From positions 1 to 52,116 of the IMG/VR virus record IMGVR_UViG_3300027704_000032: a DNA stretch of 52,116 nt; one strand, given 5' to 3'. Each line of letters opens with the position of its first letter. The stretch's first letter is position 1. This document shows, one piece after another, positions 18,484 through 25,984 of this stretch. This DNA is from a virus. The notes below the pieces were generated by a model. The model made no database searches and was not told the DNA's origin. It saw only the letters and a list, made by a program, of their open reading frames with translations. Made by a program: the position numbers and the translations under genes.

Positions 18484-18716
18484 TGCTCCTTGTTCATGTA
18501 TGCACGTAGCTTAGCCCTACTCTTCTCAGAGCTATCGAAGCTACGTATCTCACCTTCACGTTCAACAACAACACCAGTGTTCCACTTGGTTGCTTCCTCC
18601 TCCGCTTGCTTCCTATTGTTAAACAGTAAGGGAGATGAATATATTGTGAATGGATTTTCATCTGCAACATATGACCACTCCCCCCTCTCTATCTCAATCA
18701 TCACTGCATACTTCAT
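18477..18716 (-). CDS. Small hypothetical protein
   Basis: A 79-residue protein with the pattern [17 protein letters not shown], then LLFNNRKQAEEEATKW, then a basic C-terminus. The middle part, a helix beginning at an aromatic residue and containing A-E-E, recurs in the product of 19210-19398, so the two may share a small alpha/beta fold. Function unknown. Confidence 0.65.
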   Translation of the reverse strand: MKYAVMIEIERGEWSYVADENPFTIYSSPLLFNNRKQAEEEATKWNTGVVVEREGEIRSFDSSEKSRAKLRAYMNKEQW

Positions 18717-18976
18717 TACAACTTCTCCTCTCCATTAAGTTGATTGATACGCATACTTGCATACCTGATAACTTTCTCCAAGTCAATGATCTCACTTTCA
18801 ACTTGATCCTTACCCTCATATAATTTGAAGCCAGCCCTGCTACTGTACTTAATAAGGTTGCCACGCCAAAACTCAAAGCCGTTACGCATGATGTAAGTAA
18901 TAGGTTCAATACTCCACCTTGAATAGTGACTAGGCTCATTTACAATGTCATGTGTATTGATCCACTCTTTAATCAT
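18716..18976 (-). CDS. DUF3310 protein (T7 gp1.7-related)
   Basis: An 86-residue protein matching the DUF3310 pattern: [15 protein letters not shown], then [13 protein letters not shown], then a helix with DLEKVIRYA. In T7 gp1.7, which contains this domain, the protein acts as an unusual nucleotide kinase; whether this shorter copy is active is unknown. I place the start at ATG 18976, preceded by AAGGAGG at six bases, rather than at a start 66 bases upstream that has no ribosome site. It lies among nucleotide-metabolism genes, which fits. Confidence 0.8.
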   Translation of the reverse strand: MIKEWINTHDIVNEPSHYSRWSIEPITYIMRNGFEFWRGNLIKYSSRAGFKLYEGKDQVESEIIDLEKVIRYASMRINQLNGEEKL

Positions 18977-19205
18977 ATCTATCCTCCTTGTCCTCTCGTT
19001 TTGCTTTCTGTATCCGTTCATACCTATTGAACAGTTGTTCAAACTTCCACTGGTACAGCTGCTGCATACCCATCAAAGCATTCATAATCTCATCCTCTGT
19101 AGGCTCAGGATAACCATCACCAATCTGTTTGAACACCGTTTCAATGTCATTGCAGACTGACCAGCAGTCCATAATGTGTGGCTCTAAGTCATATATTTTA
19201 GCCAT
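18969..19205 (-). CDS. Small hypothetical protein
   Basis: A 78-residue charged helical protein ([21 protein letters not shown]...), ending in a Lys/Arg/Glu/Asp-rich tail that carries the ribosome site of the next gene. Conserved-looking helices and two cysteines near the N-terminus are the only features. Not recognised. Confidence 0.65.
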   Translation of the reverse strand: MAKIYDLEPHIMDCWSVCNDIETVFKQIGDGYPEPTEDEIMNALMGMQQLYQWKFEQLFNRYERIQKAKREDKEDRYD

Positions 19206-19209
19206 GAGC

Positions 19210-19398
19210 CTAGTACTCCCCAGTCGTATCAGTTATTGATAGCAGGTCAGCTATACTACCAGGTACTTCATGTTGGCAGTGGTACTCTCTTATTTCCTTA
19301 TCTGTTTTCATCTCCTCGGCAAACTCCTCAGCTTTTTCATAGGAATTAAAGGTACCTAGTTCGTACCACCTGTTGTAAGTTACTGTATATTCACTCAT
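19210..19398 (-). CDS. Small hypothetical protein
   Basis: A 62-residue protein ([20 protein letters not shown]...) with a short beta opening and an A-E-E-F-A-E-E helix, similar in plan to the product of 18477-18716. Its start overlaps the thyX stop by eight bases. Function unknown. Confidence 0.65.
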   Translation of the reverse strand: MSEYTVTYNRWYELGTFNSYEKAEEFAEEMKTDKEIREYHCQHEVPGSIADLLSITDTTGEY

Positions 19399-20125
19399 CT
19401 CTCAATGCCTCCCATGATATTTGAAATAACTCTTTCATCTCTTTGCTGATTGCACCAGCTACTACTCGTGTCTCTGCTTGTGTGTCAGGCTTACAGCGAA
19501 GGTTACACATGTCACTAAAGGCATCGAGGCTACCTGACCAGTACCATTCAGTCATAGTGGACTGTGGCAGCACCATACGGGCTTGCTCTGGGCATACATT
19601 ATTTTTTAATAGTTCTTCATATATCATAAGGGTATTAGAGTACACGTTATCTTCTACACAACTAGATGTATCCATTTCCCAGTAATCAGCTAAGTATGCT
19701 TTGTCATCTGCATACTCATCAGTATCATCACAAAGTAGTTCGTTTACGAAACCACTACCACTACCTTGTTTCTTATCTTTAGCTTTCTCTCTCCAATTAT
19801 CAGGTAAATAAAACTCCGGTTCATCACTGACATACCTACGACTAATCTCATTCCAACGTAGGAACTTATGCTTGACCAGCTGCCTTGCGACAAAGACAGG
19901 TGCCTTGATGTGGAAGGATGCAAAAGCATGTCCGAATGGTGACATATGCCTATGCTTGGCTAGGTACTTGATAAGTTTTCTATCTGTATCGTGCAGTACA
20001 ACACTTGTCTTATCACCATGAGTCACAGTACCAAGGGCCTCTCGCTTCTTGCCGAAGGATACCCGTGCTGCATTCACCACCGATAGGTCACTGCCCATGT
20101 GGTCTATGTATGTTACTTCAATCAT
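19391..20125 (-). CDS. thyX: Flavin-dependent thymidylate synthase
   Basis: A 244-residue ThyX that methylates dUMP to dTMP using FAD, NADPH and methylene-tetrahydrofolate. The signature HKFLRWNEISRRY is a variant of the ThyX motif RHRxxSxNxxSxR, with Trp-Asn-Glu and Ser-Arg-Arg-Tyr kept but the first arginines changed to lysine. The C-terminal block CPEQARMVLPQSTMTEWYW carries the conserved Arg and substrate-binding residues. The central insertion around residues 118-155 is Asp-rich and variable. It is the first large gene after the tRNA and its promoter, and works with the class II RNR to build the dNTP pool. Confidence 0.94.
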   Translation of the reverse strand: MIEVTYIDHMGSDLSVVNAARVSFGKKREALGTVTHGDKTSVVLHDTDRKLIKYLAKHRHMSPFGHAFASFHIKAPVFVARQLVKHKFLRWNEISRRYVSDEPEFYLPDNWREKAKDKKQGSGSGFVNELLCDDTDEYADDKAYLADYWEMDTSSCVEDNVYSNTLMIYEELLKNNVCPEQARMVLPQSTMTEWYWSGSLDAFSDMCNLRCKPDTQAETRVVAGAISKEMKELFQISWEALRDE

Positions 20126-20126
20126 C

Positions 20127-20294
20127 TTATTCTACCTCCAAATATATACAAGCAATCTTAATGTTTGTGCTTGTCTTCATAACCTTTGCTGATTTCGATG
20201 CTACAACACATTTATGAGAGCTATCATAGGAACCCAACTGAAAGTGTTCAACCCCCAACCCAGTCACTAATTTCAACCATACTAATACCCACAT
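20127..20294 (-). CDS. Small hypothetical protein (55 residues)
   Basis: This frame starts at ATG 20294 behind GGAAGGAG, an excellent ribosome site, and ends two bases before the thyX ATG. The peptide begins MWVLVWLKLVTGLG, which is hydrophobic, then becomes polar with two cysteines. It fills the space between the tRNA and thyX. No function recognised. Confidence 0.6.
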   Translation of the reverse strand: MWVLVWLKLVTGLGVEHFQLGSYDSSHKCVVASKSAKVMKTSTNIKIACIYLEVE

Positions 20295-20378
20295 AATTTA
20301 ATCTCCTTCCATTATATTTTATAACTTACTTAGCCAATGTGTGCAATCGTCGTGTGGATCATCCATTAGATTTCTCCT

Positions 20379-20455
<77 letters not shown>

Positions 20456-20456
20456 G

Positions 20457-20535
20457 TACTTAAAGTATTACCTTAAGTAATATATTATTTATATATTATA
20501 ATAAGATTAAAATACTTTAAGTAATACTATAAGTA
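20457..20535. repeat. Array of palindromic TACTTWAAGTA motifs
   Basis: Palindromic copies TACTTAAAGTA (20457-20467) and TACTTTAAGTA (20513-20523), plus degenerate copies near 20469-20479 and at 20525-20535, lie just downstream of the minus-strand promoter. The same motif is repeated at 26515-26638 after a plus-strand promoter of the same build, including a shared 17-base identity at 20457-20473 and 26549-26565. It is probably an operator array. Confidence 0.65.
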
Positions 20536-20538
20536 TAT

Positions 20539-20567
20539 TATATAGGGGAGCTTGGACATTCTGTCAA
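20539..20567 (-). promoter_or_regulatory. Sigma70-type promoter upstream of tRNA-Arg and thyX
   Basis: On the minus strand TTGACA (20567-20562) is followed after 17 bases by TATATAAT (TATATA at 20544-20539; TATAAT with 19-base spacing is the alternative register). This is a near-perfect host-type promoter just after the peptidase gene. It should drive the tRNA and the nucleotide and replication genes beyond it. Confidence 0.75.
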
Positions 20568-20580
20568 GTGCGACATATTG

Positions 20581-21531
20581 TCAGAAGTATTTGTATACAT
20601 CACCGTCATTAAAATAATCCCCATAGTATTTGCTGTCGTCAATACCTGCCTCCTCCATTAGTGCATAATACTTGACACCCCATCCATCAAGTAGCTCGGC
20701 TACCTTGTGGGGGTGATCTTGTATCATTGTCTTGATTGCTTCTATGTTGTCCTCATCAGAGCTACTACCACTGTTACGCCAGTCACCCCATGTGTCCTCA
20801 ATCACAGCAGGGTCACGTCTGAACAACAACATATCCCAATCAGCATTGACAAGAGAGTCACATAAAAACTCTGCATATACAAGGTCTTGTGTCTCATTGA
20901 CACCGTGCTGCCCATAGTAACCAACACTGATGTTAGTACACTCAGACACTACAGAGGCATACTCGTTGCTATCAGTGTATGAGCCACCATCATCAGCAAC
21001 TAACTGTGACATGTACAGTGCATCAGCAAATGACATAGCAAATTCTTCTGAGGCTGTACGTAAGCCCATCTGGTGTGTGATGACTGACTTATCACCGAAC
21101 CTGTCGAAGGATATCACAGCGTCTATATGACGCAACCATTCTGGATCATCAGCTACCAATGCACGGCTACCCTTACAGCCTACCTCCTCAGCAGCATGTA
21201 TAACATACACACCCTTGACCTCAGCCTCAATCATATTCATGATTAGCCAGATACCAGTGGTACAATCAGCACCTAGGCAGCTGGATGTTGTAGCATCTGC
21301 GACTGATACTATGTCATTAACGACAAGGACATTCTGCATACCCTCAAGTCTATGCACCGTGTCGTGATGTGCAGTGAAGCACAGGTTAGGATTGTCACCC
21401 ACTGACAGTATGTAGTTACCGTGTATGTCAGGTAATCCAAAGGTAGGTTCGAGAAACCTCTGACAAAATTCTTTCTGCGTTTGGCTACCCTCTGGGCGCT
21501 TGTATCGCAGCATTTCTATTAGACTATACAT
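20581..21531 (-). CDS. Zinc metallopeptidase, M28/M42-like
   Basis: A 316-residue protein with the complete di-zinc exopeptidase set in order: AHHD (His55, Asp57), GADCTTG (Asp89), AAEEVG (Glu115, Glu116), SFDRFG (Asp143) and GQHG (His209). This matches aminopeptidase or carboxypeptidase families of clan MH; the exact family cannot be fixed by eye. The substrate is unknown: it may trim peptides for amino-acid supply or process a specific host peptide. It lacks a signal peptide, so it should act in the cytoplasm. The start is ATG 21531, overlapping the upstream stop (TAATG); an upstream in-frame GTG lacks a ribosome site. It is the last gene before the tRNA promoter. Confidence 0.85.
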   Translation of the reverse strand: MYSLIEMLRYKRPEGSQTQKEFCQRFLEPTFGLPDIHGNYILSVGDNPNLCFTAHHDTVHRLEGMQNVLVVNDIVSVADATTSSCLGADCTTGIWLIMNMIEAEVKGVYVIHAAEEVGCKGSRALVADDPEWLRHIDAVISFDRFGDKSVITHQMGLRTASEEFAMSFADALYMSQLVADDGGSYTDSNEYASVVSECTNISVGYYGQHGVNETQDLVYAEFLCDSLVNADWDMLLFRRDPAVIEDTWGDWRNSGSSSDEDNIEAIKTMIQDHPHKVAELLDGWGVKYYALMEEAGIDDSKYYGDYFNDGDVYKYF

Positions 21532-23192
21532 TATATATCCATCTCTTCTTGTTTGTTTTCCCACAGGCAGTCATCATTCAACTCCCATATACCCTCGTCA
21601 TCATTAAGCTCTTGTCTGGATACTGTGTCACCATCAACCAAGGTACACATGGCAACTACAAGGTGTAGCTCACCATCCCAGTCAGATAGAAAGTAATCAC
21701 CTATATCATCAGGTGATATCCATTCATCGTCACCCTCACAGTATTGTACATCATCTATGTGCCAATGCTCACCATCACTGCACAGCACAAAGCAGTCACC
21801 TTGATTAGCTGCCCACTGAGACACCACTAGCTCTTCCTTGATACCTGTACGGTCAATCCTATATGCGGTAACAGCATCGTCATTGTGGTGTGACTCCTCT
21901 GAATACTCACAGTAGAAGTGTTCGTCGTGAAAGCAACTCTCGCAGAAGTCCTCCTCACAATGCTCAGACCACATACTTTCATGCTCATCTAAGCCATCAC
22001 CACAGCGAGCACAGTGATTTTCATACCCACCAAGTACACCACTGTAGTTGCTTGCATCTATGTCACCACAATCATCCTGTATGAGGTACTTACCATCATC
22101 GGTCAAACTTAGCATACGTGGCTCAGTGTCTAGGTAAGGTGCAATGTAACGGCCCTCTCCCTCACCACTAGCAGGTATGGCAAGCAGCCTAGCAGCACCC
22201 CAGTGAGGAGTGTCTGTCTCTGCATCCATCTCACCTAGGTGATCCTCTATCATGTCCAGTGCTTGCTCTGATACACCGTAGATAGGCCCAGCTTGAGGGC
22301 CAATACAGTCATCACCTGTGTAAACCACACATCGGCCAGCAACTAGACCCTTCTGATCTAAGGCTGTGACTACGGTGAAGTCACCACTTGCATACGCCTC
22401 AGCTGGGTGACAGTCAAGGTGATCGAAGTCATACCGCATACAACTGGATGAAGAGGACTTACGATTGTGTGTGGTGCTGATGTTCTCCATCGGTGATTGA
22501 GTACCACCATAGGCCAGCTTGAATGCAGCCCTATCCTTGGCGACAGAGATAGTCATTGTCCTAGGTACAAATTCCTTAAGGAAATCATCTACTAACAGTA
22601 TGACCTGCTTGTGCTCCAACTCAGGGAACATGGTAGAGATAGCACGACCGGGCTTCATCACTGTATGCCTGTCATCCATCCTCATGTCAAGTGACTTGTA
22701 TATACTCATGCTACCATACTTGAGCTTAGACCTGATAGGCTGGAAGGCAGTGAGCCTACGCTGCCACTTGAATACACTGGTCGGAAAGCAGTCAGACCTA
22801 GCCTCAGCATGCCTACGTTTGGTCAAGCCGCCTAGCACTTTACCATCAGATGTATTATAGTGTTCGTAAAAGTAGGTTGTAAACCACTTGAATAACCTCA
22901 CATCCTCAGTGGAGTAATCAGGTATACTATCGAAAGGCCCCCACTCCTTGAGTACAGGGTCAGCCTCACCTTCATCTTTAAGGGTAACACGCTTGACTAC
23001 AAAGCCTGCTTCCTTAGGTAGATGTACCCACCACTTAGTCTTATTGTCTAGCTGGATGTACCCACCTATTAGATTACCATCCATTACGACATGACATTCA
23101 CTGTCGACATCATAGGACTTGTACTGCGTAACAGCCTCAGCCCCGCTGCCAATTATGCTATCTATATTGACAGCAACTAAAGAGTATTGCAT
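21531..23192 (-). CDS. Large early protein with zinc-finger-like cluster, unknown function
   Basis: A 553-residue protein starting at ATG 23192 behind GGAGG; a start 39 bases upstream is less likely. At about residues 390-435 it has a dense Cys/His cluster (CARCGDGLDEHES, HCEEDFCESCFHDEHFYC) that looks like two treble-clef or RING-like zinc sites. The remaining protein is acidic, with many Asp and short beta-like segments, and carries no enzyme motif I recognise. It is translationally coupled to the peptidase downstream, so they may act together. Early position suggests host takeover, but this is inference. Confidence 0.8.
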   Translation of the reverse strand: MQYSLVAVNIDSIIGSGAEAVTQYKSYDVDSECHVVMDGNLIGGYIQLDNKTKWWVHLPKEAGFVVKRVTLKDEGEADPVLKEWGPFDSIPDYSTEDVRLFKWFTTYFYEHYNTSDGKVLGGLTKRRHAEARSDCFPTSVFKWQRRLTAFQPIRSKLKYGSMSIYKSLDMRMDDRHTVMKPGRAISTMFPELEHKQVILLVDDFLKEFVPRTMTISVAKDRAAFKLAYGGTQSPMENISTTHNRKSSSSSCMRYDFDHLDCHPAEAYASGDFTVVTALDQKGLVAGRCVVYTGDDCIGPQAGPIYGVSEQALDMIEDHLGEMDAETDTPHWGAARLLAIPASGEGEGRYIAPYLDTEPRMLSLTDDGKYLIQDDCGDIDASNYSGVLGGYENHCARCGDGLDEHESMWSEHCEEDFCESCFHDEHFYCEYSEESHHNDDAVTAYRIDRTGIKEELVVSQWAANQGDCFVLCSDGEHWHIDDVQYCEGDDEWISPDDIGDYFLSDWDGELHLVVAMCTLVDGDTVSRQELNDDEGIWELNDDCLWENKQEEMDI

Positions 23193-23204
23193 TTTATATC
23201 CTCC

Positions 23205-23236
23205 AAAAGAATTGCCCCACACAATTAGCATGGGGC
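23205..23236 (-). terminator. Hairpin terminator or attenuator before the zinc-cluster gene
   Basis: On the minus strand GCCCCATGC, loop TAATT and GTGTGGGGC form a nine-pair stem (two wobbles), followed by AATTCTTTT. It stands between the HTH-like gene's stop (23243) and the GGAGG of the next gene, so it could end most transcripts there. Confidence 0.6.
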
Positions 23237-23242
23237 TATTGA

Positions 23243-23644
23243 TTAGGCATCAATGATACCTACCTTGTGTTCAGTGACAGTGATTGTCTTGAAGGTGTCA
23301 CCTACCTTCAGTTGCTTACGCACCTTAGCAAACTCAGTAGTAGACATCACCTTGCCATTCATGATGTAACCTCCACGCTTGACCAAGATGTTGAACCTAC
23401 CCTTAGCGATAGGCTTCACCACCTTAGCACGATCAAGGTTAGGGTTACGGGCTGCTGACTTAGGCAAGAAGCCAAGACGCTTGTAAGCCTTGGACATTGC
23501 ACCAGTACTCATGTCGATATTAAAGTGAGCCATTGTATCAGGTGCAGTATGATTGCTGTAATACTCACAGATTTCTAACCACTTTGCAGCAGTGAGGTTT
23601 AGTTTGATGCCTTGCTTACGAGTTGTTGTTGTAGTATTAGCCAT
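23243..23644 (-). CDS. Putative HTH DNA-binding protein
   Basis: A 133-residue basic protein. Residues 18-58 (LTAAKWLEICEYYSNHT, then DMSTGAMSKAYKRLGF) look like a homeodomain-like helix-turn-helix, with the second helix starting at the acidic-Ser-Thr-Gly turn. The C-terminal half contains a beta-rich segment (NILVKRGGYIMNGKVMS). It is the best candidate in the window for a sequence-specific regulator of the operator-like arrays, but the assignment is by pattern only. Strong ribosome site GAGGAG before ATG 23644. Confidence 0.7.
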   Translation of the reverse strand: MANTTTTTRKQGIKLNLTAAKWLEICEYYSNHTAPDTMAHFNIDMSTGAMSKAYKRLGFLPKSAARNPNLDRAKVVKPIAKGRFNILVKRGGYIMNGKVMSTTEFAKVRKQLKVGDTFKTITVTEHKVGIIDA

Positions 23645-23661
23645 GATTTTATCTCCTCAGA

Positions 23662-23688
23662 TAAGTTATAAGATACCCCAATGGTATC
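23662..23688 (-). terminator. Weak hairpin terminator candidate
   Basis: GATACC/GGTATC six-pair stem with a five-base loop, followed on the minus strand by TTATAACTT. It lies in the short gap before the HTH-like gene. The U tract is poor, so this is tentative. Confidence 0.35.
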
Positions 23689-23722
23689 ACGCTAAGCACT
23701 CCTCCAAGTGCCTAGTCTGATA

Positions 23723-23854
23723 CTATCGTATGGTTACGTTAGTTATACCTTTCTCCTTTAGGGCTATCAGTAGCCCCTCTATGCCACTCTCAGACATGGT
23801 GCAGTGTAACACATCATCTATGTACACCTTCACAGTCCTGCTATCATACTTCAT
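23723..23854 (-). CDS. Small hypothetical protein (43 residues)
   Basis: This frame, ATG 23854 to TAG 23723, encodes MKYDSRTVKVYIDDV... and ends KGITNVTIR. Its start overlaps the stop region of the upstream gene by 11 bases, as is usual in this operon. The beta-helix-beta pattern is plausible for a folded mini-protein. Too short for most gene finders; function unknown. Confidence 0.55.
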   Translation of the reverse strand: MKYDSRTVKVYIDDVLHCTMSESGIEGLLIALKEKGITNVTIR

Positions 23855-24053
23855 TTCTAATCATCCTGTGTACAAACATCGTTACATCTTTAGACACACC
23901 ATCACTACCAGATATTTCCAATTCCATATCGGTGTGACCAAAGTCCTCATCCTCTAACACATAGTGTTGCACACAGGCATGCAGGCTGTTGCCCTGCACA
24001 TCCACCATGTTTGCACCATACTCAGTCTCATACCATCCAGTTAAACGTAACAT
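23844..24053 (-). CDS. Small hypothetical protein
   Basis: A 69-residue acidic protein starting MLRLTGWYETEYGANM, with GGAGG six to eight bases before ATG 24053. The pattern of beta strands (VDVQGNSLHACVQHYV, then DMELEISG) suggests a small beta-rich fold. Early operon member, function unknown. Confidence 0.6.
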   Translation of the reverse strand: MLRLTGWYETEYGANMVDVQGNSLHACVQHYVLEDEDFGHTDMELEISGSDGVSKDVTMFVHRMIRNEV

Positions 24054-24065
24054 TATATTCCTCCA

Positions 24066-24206
24066 TTACATTACACACAGTGAGGCACCGTATATTTTAC
24101 CACACCAAAAGAACAACCCACATCCTACGACAAAGCACATCAGCACATTCACTGCCATGTACACCCTTTCGGATTGCTGCACTTGTTTATGTTCAAGTCT
24201 ATTCAT
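24066..24206 (-). CDS. Small single-TM membrane protein (46 residues)
   Basis: ATG 24206 overlaps the upstream stop (ATGA). The peptide has a polar N-terminus (MNRLEHKQVQQSERV) and one hydrophobic segment (MAVNVLMCFVVGCGLFFW) of membrane-spanning length. It is probably an inner-membrane peptide made early in infection, where such peptides often alter host envelope functions or exclude other phages. The function is not visible from sequence. Confidence 0.55.
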   Translation of the reverse strand: MNRLEHKQVQQSERVYMAVNVLMCFVVGCGLFFWCGKIYGASLCVM

Positions 24207-24412
24207 CCTGCCACTACCTTCCATTCAAGATTAAATACACTAGGGAAAAAGTTATTCACCCTACCAGTTGAAGCCTCATGCCTTGGTATCTCAGCACTAT
24301 CAAGCACAGCTACATCACCACGAAAGTCAGTGAGGGTATCACCCCTAGTCACAGGGTTGCCACCACTATCCACGAGCATCCACATACGCCCATTACTATC
24401 TACTCTAGTCAT
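24203..24412 (-). CDS. Small hypothetical protein
   Basis: A 69-residue protein starting at ATG 24412 behind AAAGGAG; an in-frame start 51 bases earlier has no ribosome site. It begins MTRVDSNGRMWMLVDSGG and contains short beta strands and Gly turns. It follows a strong terminator, so its expression depends on read-through or a local promoter. Function unknown. Confidence 0.55.
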   Translation of the reverse strand: MTRVDSNGRMWMLVDSGGNPVTRGDTLTDFRGDVAVLDSAEIPRHEASTGRVNNFFPSVFNLEWKVVAG

Positions 24413-24439
24413 ATCAATTTCTCCTTTGTTAGATATGCA

Positions 24440-24472
24440 CAAGAAAACACCCCACGCTTTCACATAGGGTGT
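24440..24472 (-). terminator. Intrinsic terminator after the first early gene
   Basis: On the minus strand ACACCCTATG pairs with a GCGTGGGGTGT arm (ten pairs, two wobbles) around a TGAAA loop, then TTTTCTTG follows. It lies 28 bases beyond the stop of the 24500-25030 gene and should cap its transcript, making that gene's short message abundant. Confidence 0.7.
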
Positions 24473-24499
24473 TGTTCTACTGTATATCTGTGTCGGTAT

Positions 24500-25030
24500 T
24501 TATGCAGCAACTTTCAAGCCTGTGCGTTGGGCCTGCAACGCTGCGATCATCACCTCAAGTTGATCAGGATTAGTTTTCAACTGACGTTCTGCCCACACCA
24601 TTGCATCAAATTCTTTTGGTGCTGCCTCAGGCTTAGGGAAAGCACTGTCAAATTTATCATCTTTGATAGTGCACTTGACAATGCATAGCTGCTCAATCGC
24701 AGCAATGGCATTCAGTACCAACACCTGATCAACCTCACCATCAATATCGACAGCGCACTTGCCGTCTTTGAAAATCAATTTGACGTTAGGCAATGCCACC
24801 GCAAGTATGCGCTTCAAAGGTGCAGCGAACCGCTTGCCAGTAGCATCAGCTTTATTCTTGCCGAATTTCTTGCCGTTCACATAGGCCGCCATACGATACA
24901 AAGGCAAGTTATTTTTATCAGCAAAACATTCAAGCACTTGCTTACTTGACTTGAAAAACCCAAGCTCAGCACCACGAGAATTAGATACAAATTTCTCGAC
25001 ATGATTAGTTTCAACATTTTTAATAGACAT
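24500..25030 (-). CDS. First gene of the early arm, unknown function
   Basis: A 176-residue protein, start at ATG 25030 with GGAG eight bases upstream; an open frame extends 29 codons further but lacks a ribosome site. The protein is mixed alpha/beta with a basic centre (VNGKKFGKNKADATGKRF) and an Ala-rich C-terminal helix (EVMIAALQAQRTGL). I do not recognise it. It is first in the leftward arm, has its own terminator and is preceded by a leader of several hundred bases, so it is likely an abundant immediate-early product such as a host-takeover factor. Confidence 0.75.
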   Translation of the reverse strand: MSIKNVETNHVEKFVSNSRGAELGFFKSSKQVLECFADKNNLPLYRMAAYVNGKKFGKNKADATGKRFAAPLKRILAVALPNVKLIFKDGKCAVDIDGEVDQVLVLNAIAAIEQLCIVKCTIKDDKFDSAFPKPEAAPKEFDAMVWAERQLKTNPDQLEVMIAALQAQRTGLKVAA

Positions 25031-25268
25031 AGCATTTCTCCATTTTTTTGCCATACAACAAAACACACCACACCATGCGATGTGCTTTGCATGTTGGCAC
25101 ATGCAGCCCCTCACCATACAATCCCCCTTGATATATCTAAAGGGTAGCTTTCGCAGGACACACCAACTTGCACATAGACTACCACCTATATGATGGGCGC
25201 ATGTGTTTTGGTGTTTATATCTGAATTTCTAGGGCCGCTTTTTGTTTTAAAGTTGTCACCCACGGGGA

Positions 25269-25488
25269 CGATATCGAACCCGCTTGCAATATTTTTACCA
25301 CCTCAATCAAGATATGCTGATCTGATTTTCCTATAATCGGAGTTGTCAATTCCTAAGGCCAGATTGAGGCTACTATTCAAAATGTCAAATAACGGTGGGT
25401 CACTGCCCTAGGCTGAACCGAATCAATCTGGTGAACTAAGCCCCGTCAAATTCGATGAACAATCAATAGCACCAACAAATCAGATTGA
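25269..25488. repeat. Nested inverted repeats around CAGATTGA
   Basis: CCTCAATC (25301-25308) pairs with GATTGAGG (25362-25369). CCAGATTGA (25360-25368) pairs with TCAATCTGG (25423-25431), and TCAATCTG there also pairs with CAGATTGA (25481-25488). The palindrome CGATATCG is at 25269-25276. The competing pairings could form alternative folds in the leader of the leftward early transcript. Confidence 0.45.
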
Positions 25489-25661
25489 AACCCCATTGAA
25501 AACATTGAATAAAATTTAAATCAATAAATTATTATCTAATAAAAACAGATAGATAAATGATTTGTTGCGAATGGTTCTCAAGTAAAAAAGTGATAGTTGT
25601 TACAATACTGAAACATTTCGTGATCTATGAGAACAAAACGAGAACCTATTATATATTATAT

Positions 25662-25692
25662 AGTATAAGGGAATTTTTTACCAAATGGTCAA
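25662..25692 (-). promoter_or_regulatory. Leftward early promoter candidate with CCAAATGG-type box
   Basis: On the minus strand TTGACC (25692-25687) is followed after 19 bases by TATACT (25667-25662). The -35 is embedded in the 17-base sequence TTGACCATTTGGTAAAA, which recurs in the opposite direction at 26237-26253. The near-palindrome ACCATTTGGT just after the -35 could be an operator. Confidence 0.5.
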
Positions 25693-25694
25693 GA

Positions 25695-25984
25695 ATACAG
25701 TGAACGAATAGGGAACAAAGGTTTTGAGGTACCAAAGCCCCACAATATTCCTTTCGTTGCTGCATGGGGCTAAAATCAGGCTCTCTGTCGTGTTCACTGT
25801 ATGTTCTACTACCTGTTCACGGTATGTTCTACTCAGGGTGGATAGGTCAGTATCACTTACCTATTACTCAGGGTGAGGGGGGATAGGTCAGTAGAGCTGA
25901 CGTATTGGGGGGATGTGTTTTATTTCTTACTTCCCTCTTGCGAATGACTCGCAATCTCACAGAATTGTAAACAAACCGTGAACA
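25695..25984. repeat. Four TGTTCACNGT motifs, two direct and two inverted
   Basis: Two 20-base copies, TGTTCACTGT plus ATGTTCTACT (25791-25810) and TGTTCACGGT plus the same ten bases (25814-25833), differ at one position and repeat every 23 bases. Inverted copies ATACAGTGAAC (25695-25705) and ACCGTGAACA (25975-25984) lie about 90 and 140 bases to either side. This resembles iterons or a regulator binding cluster. Confidence 0.6.

Noticed and set aside
24011-24688. Plus-strand frames of 81-136 codons at 24.0-24.7 kb
   Set aside because: They are antisense to a well-packed minus-strand operon with good ribosome sites and have low-quality composition.
25250-25300. tRNA or tmRNA fragment (minus-strand sequence around GGGTTCGATATCG)
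   Set aside because: It resembles a T arm, but no acceptor stem, D arm, anticodon arm or CCA can be built around it.
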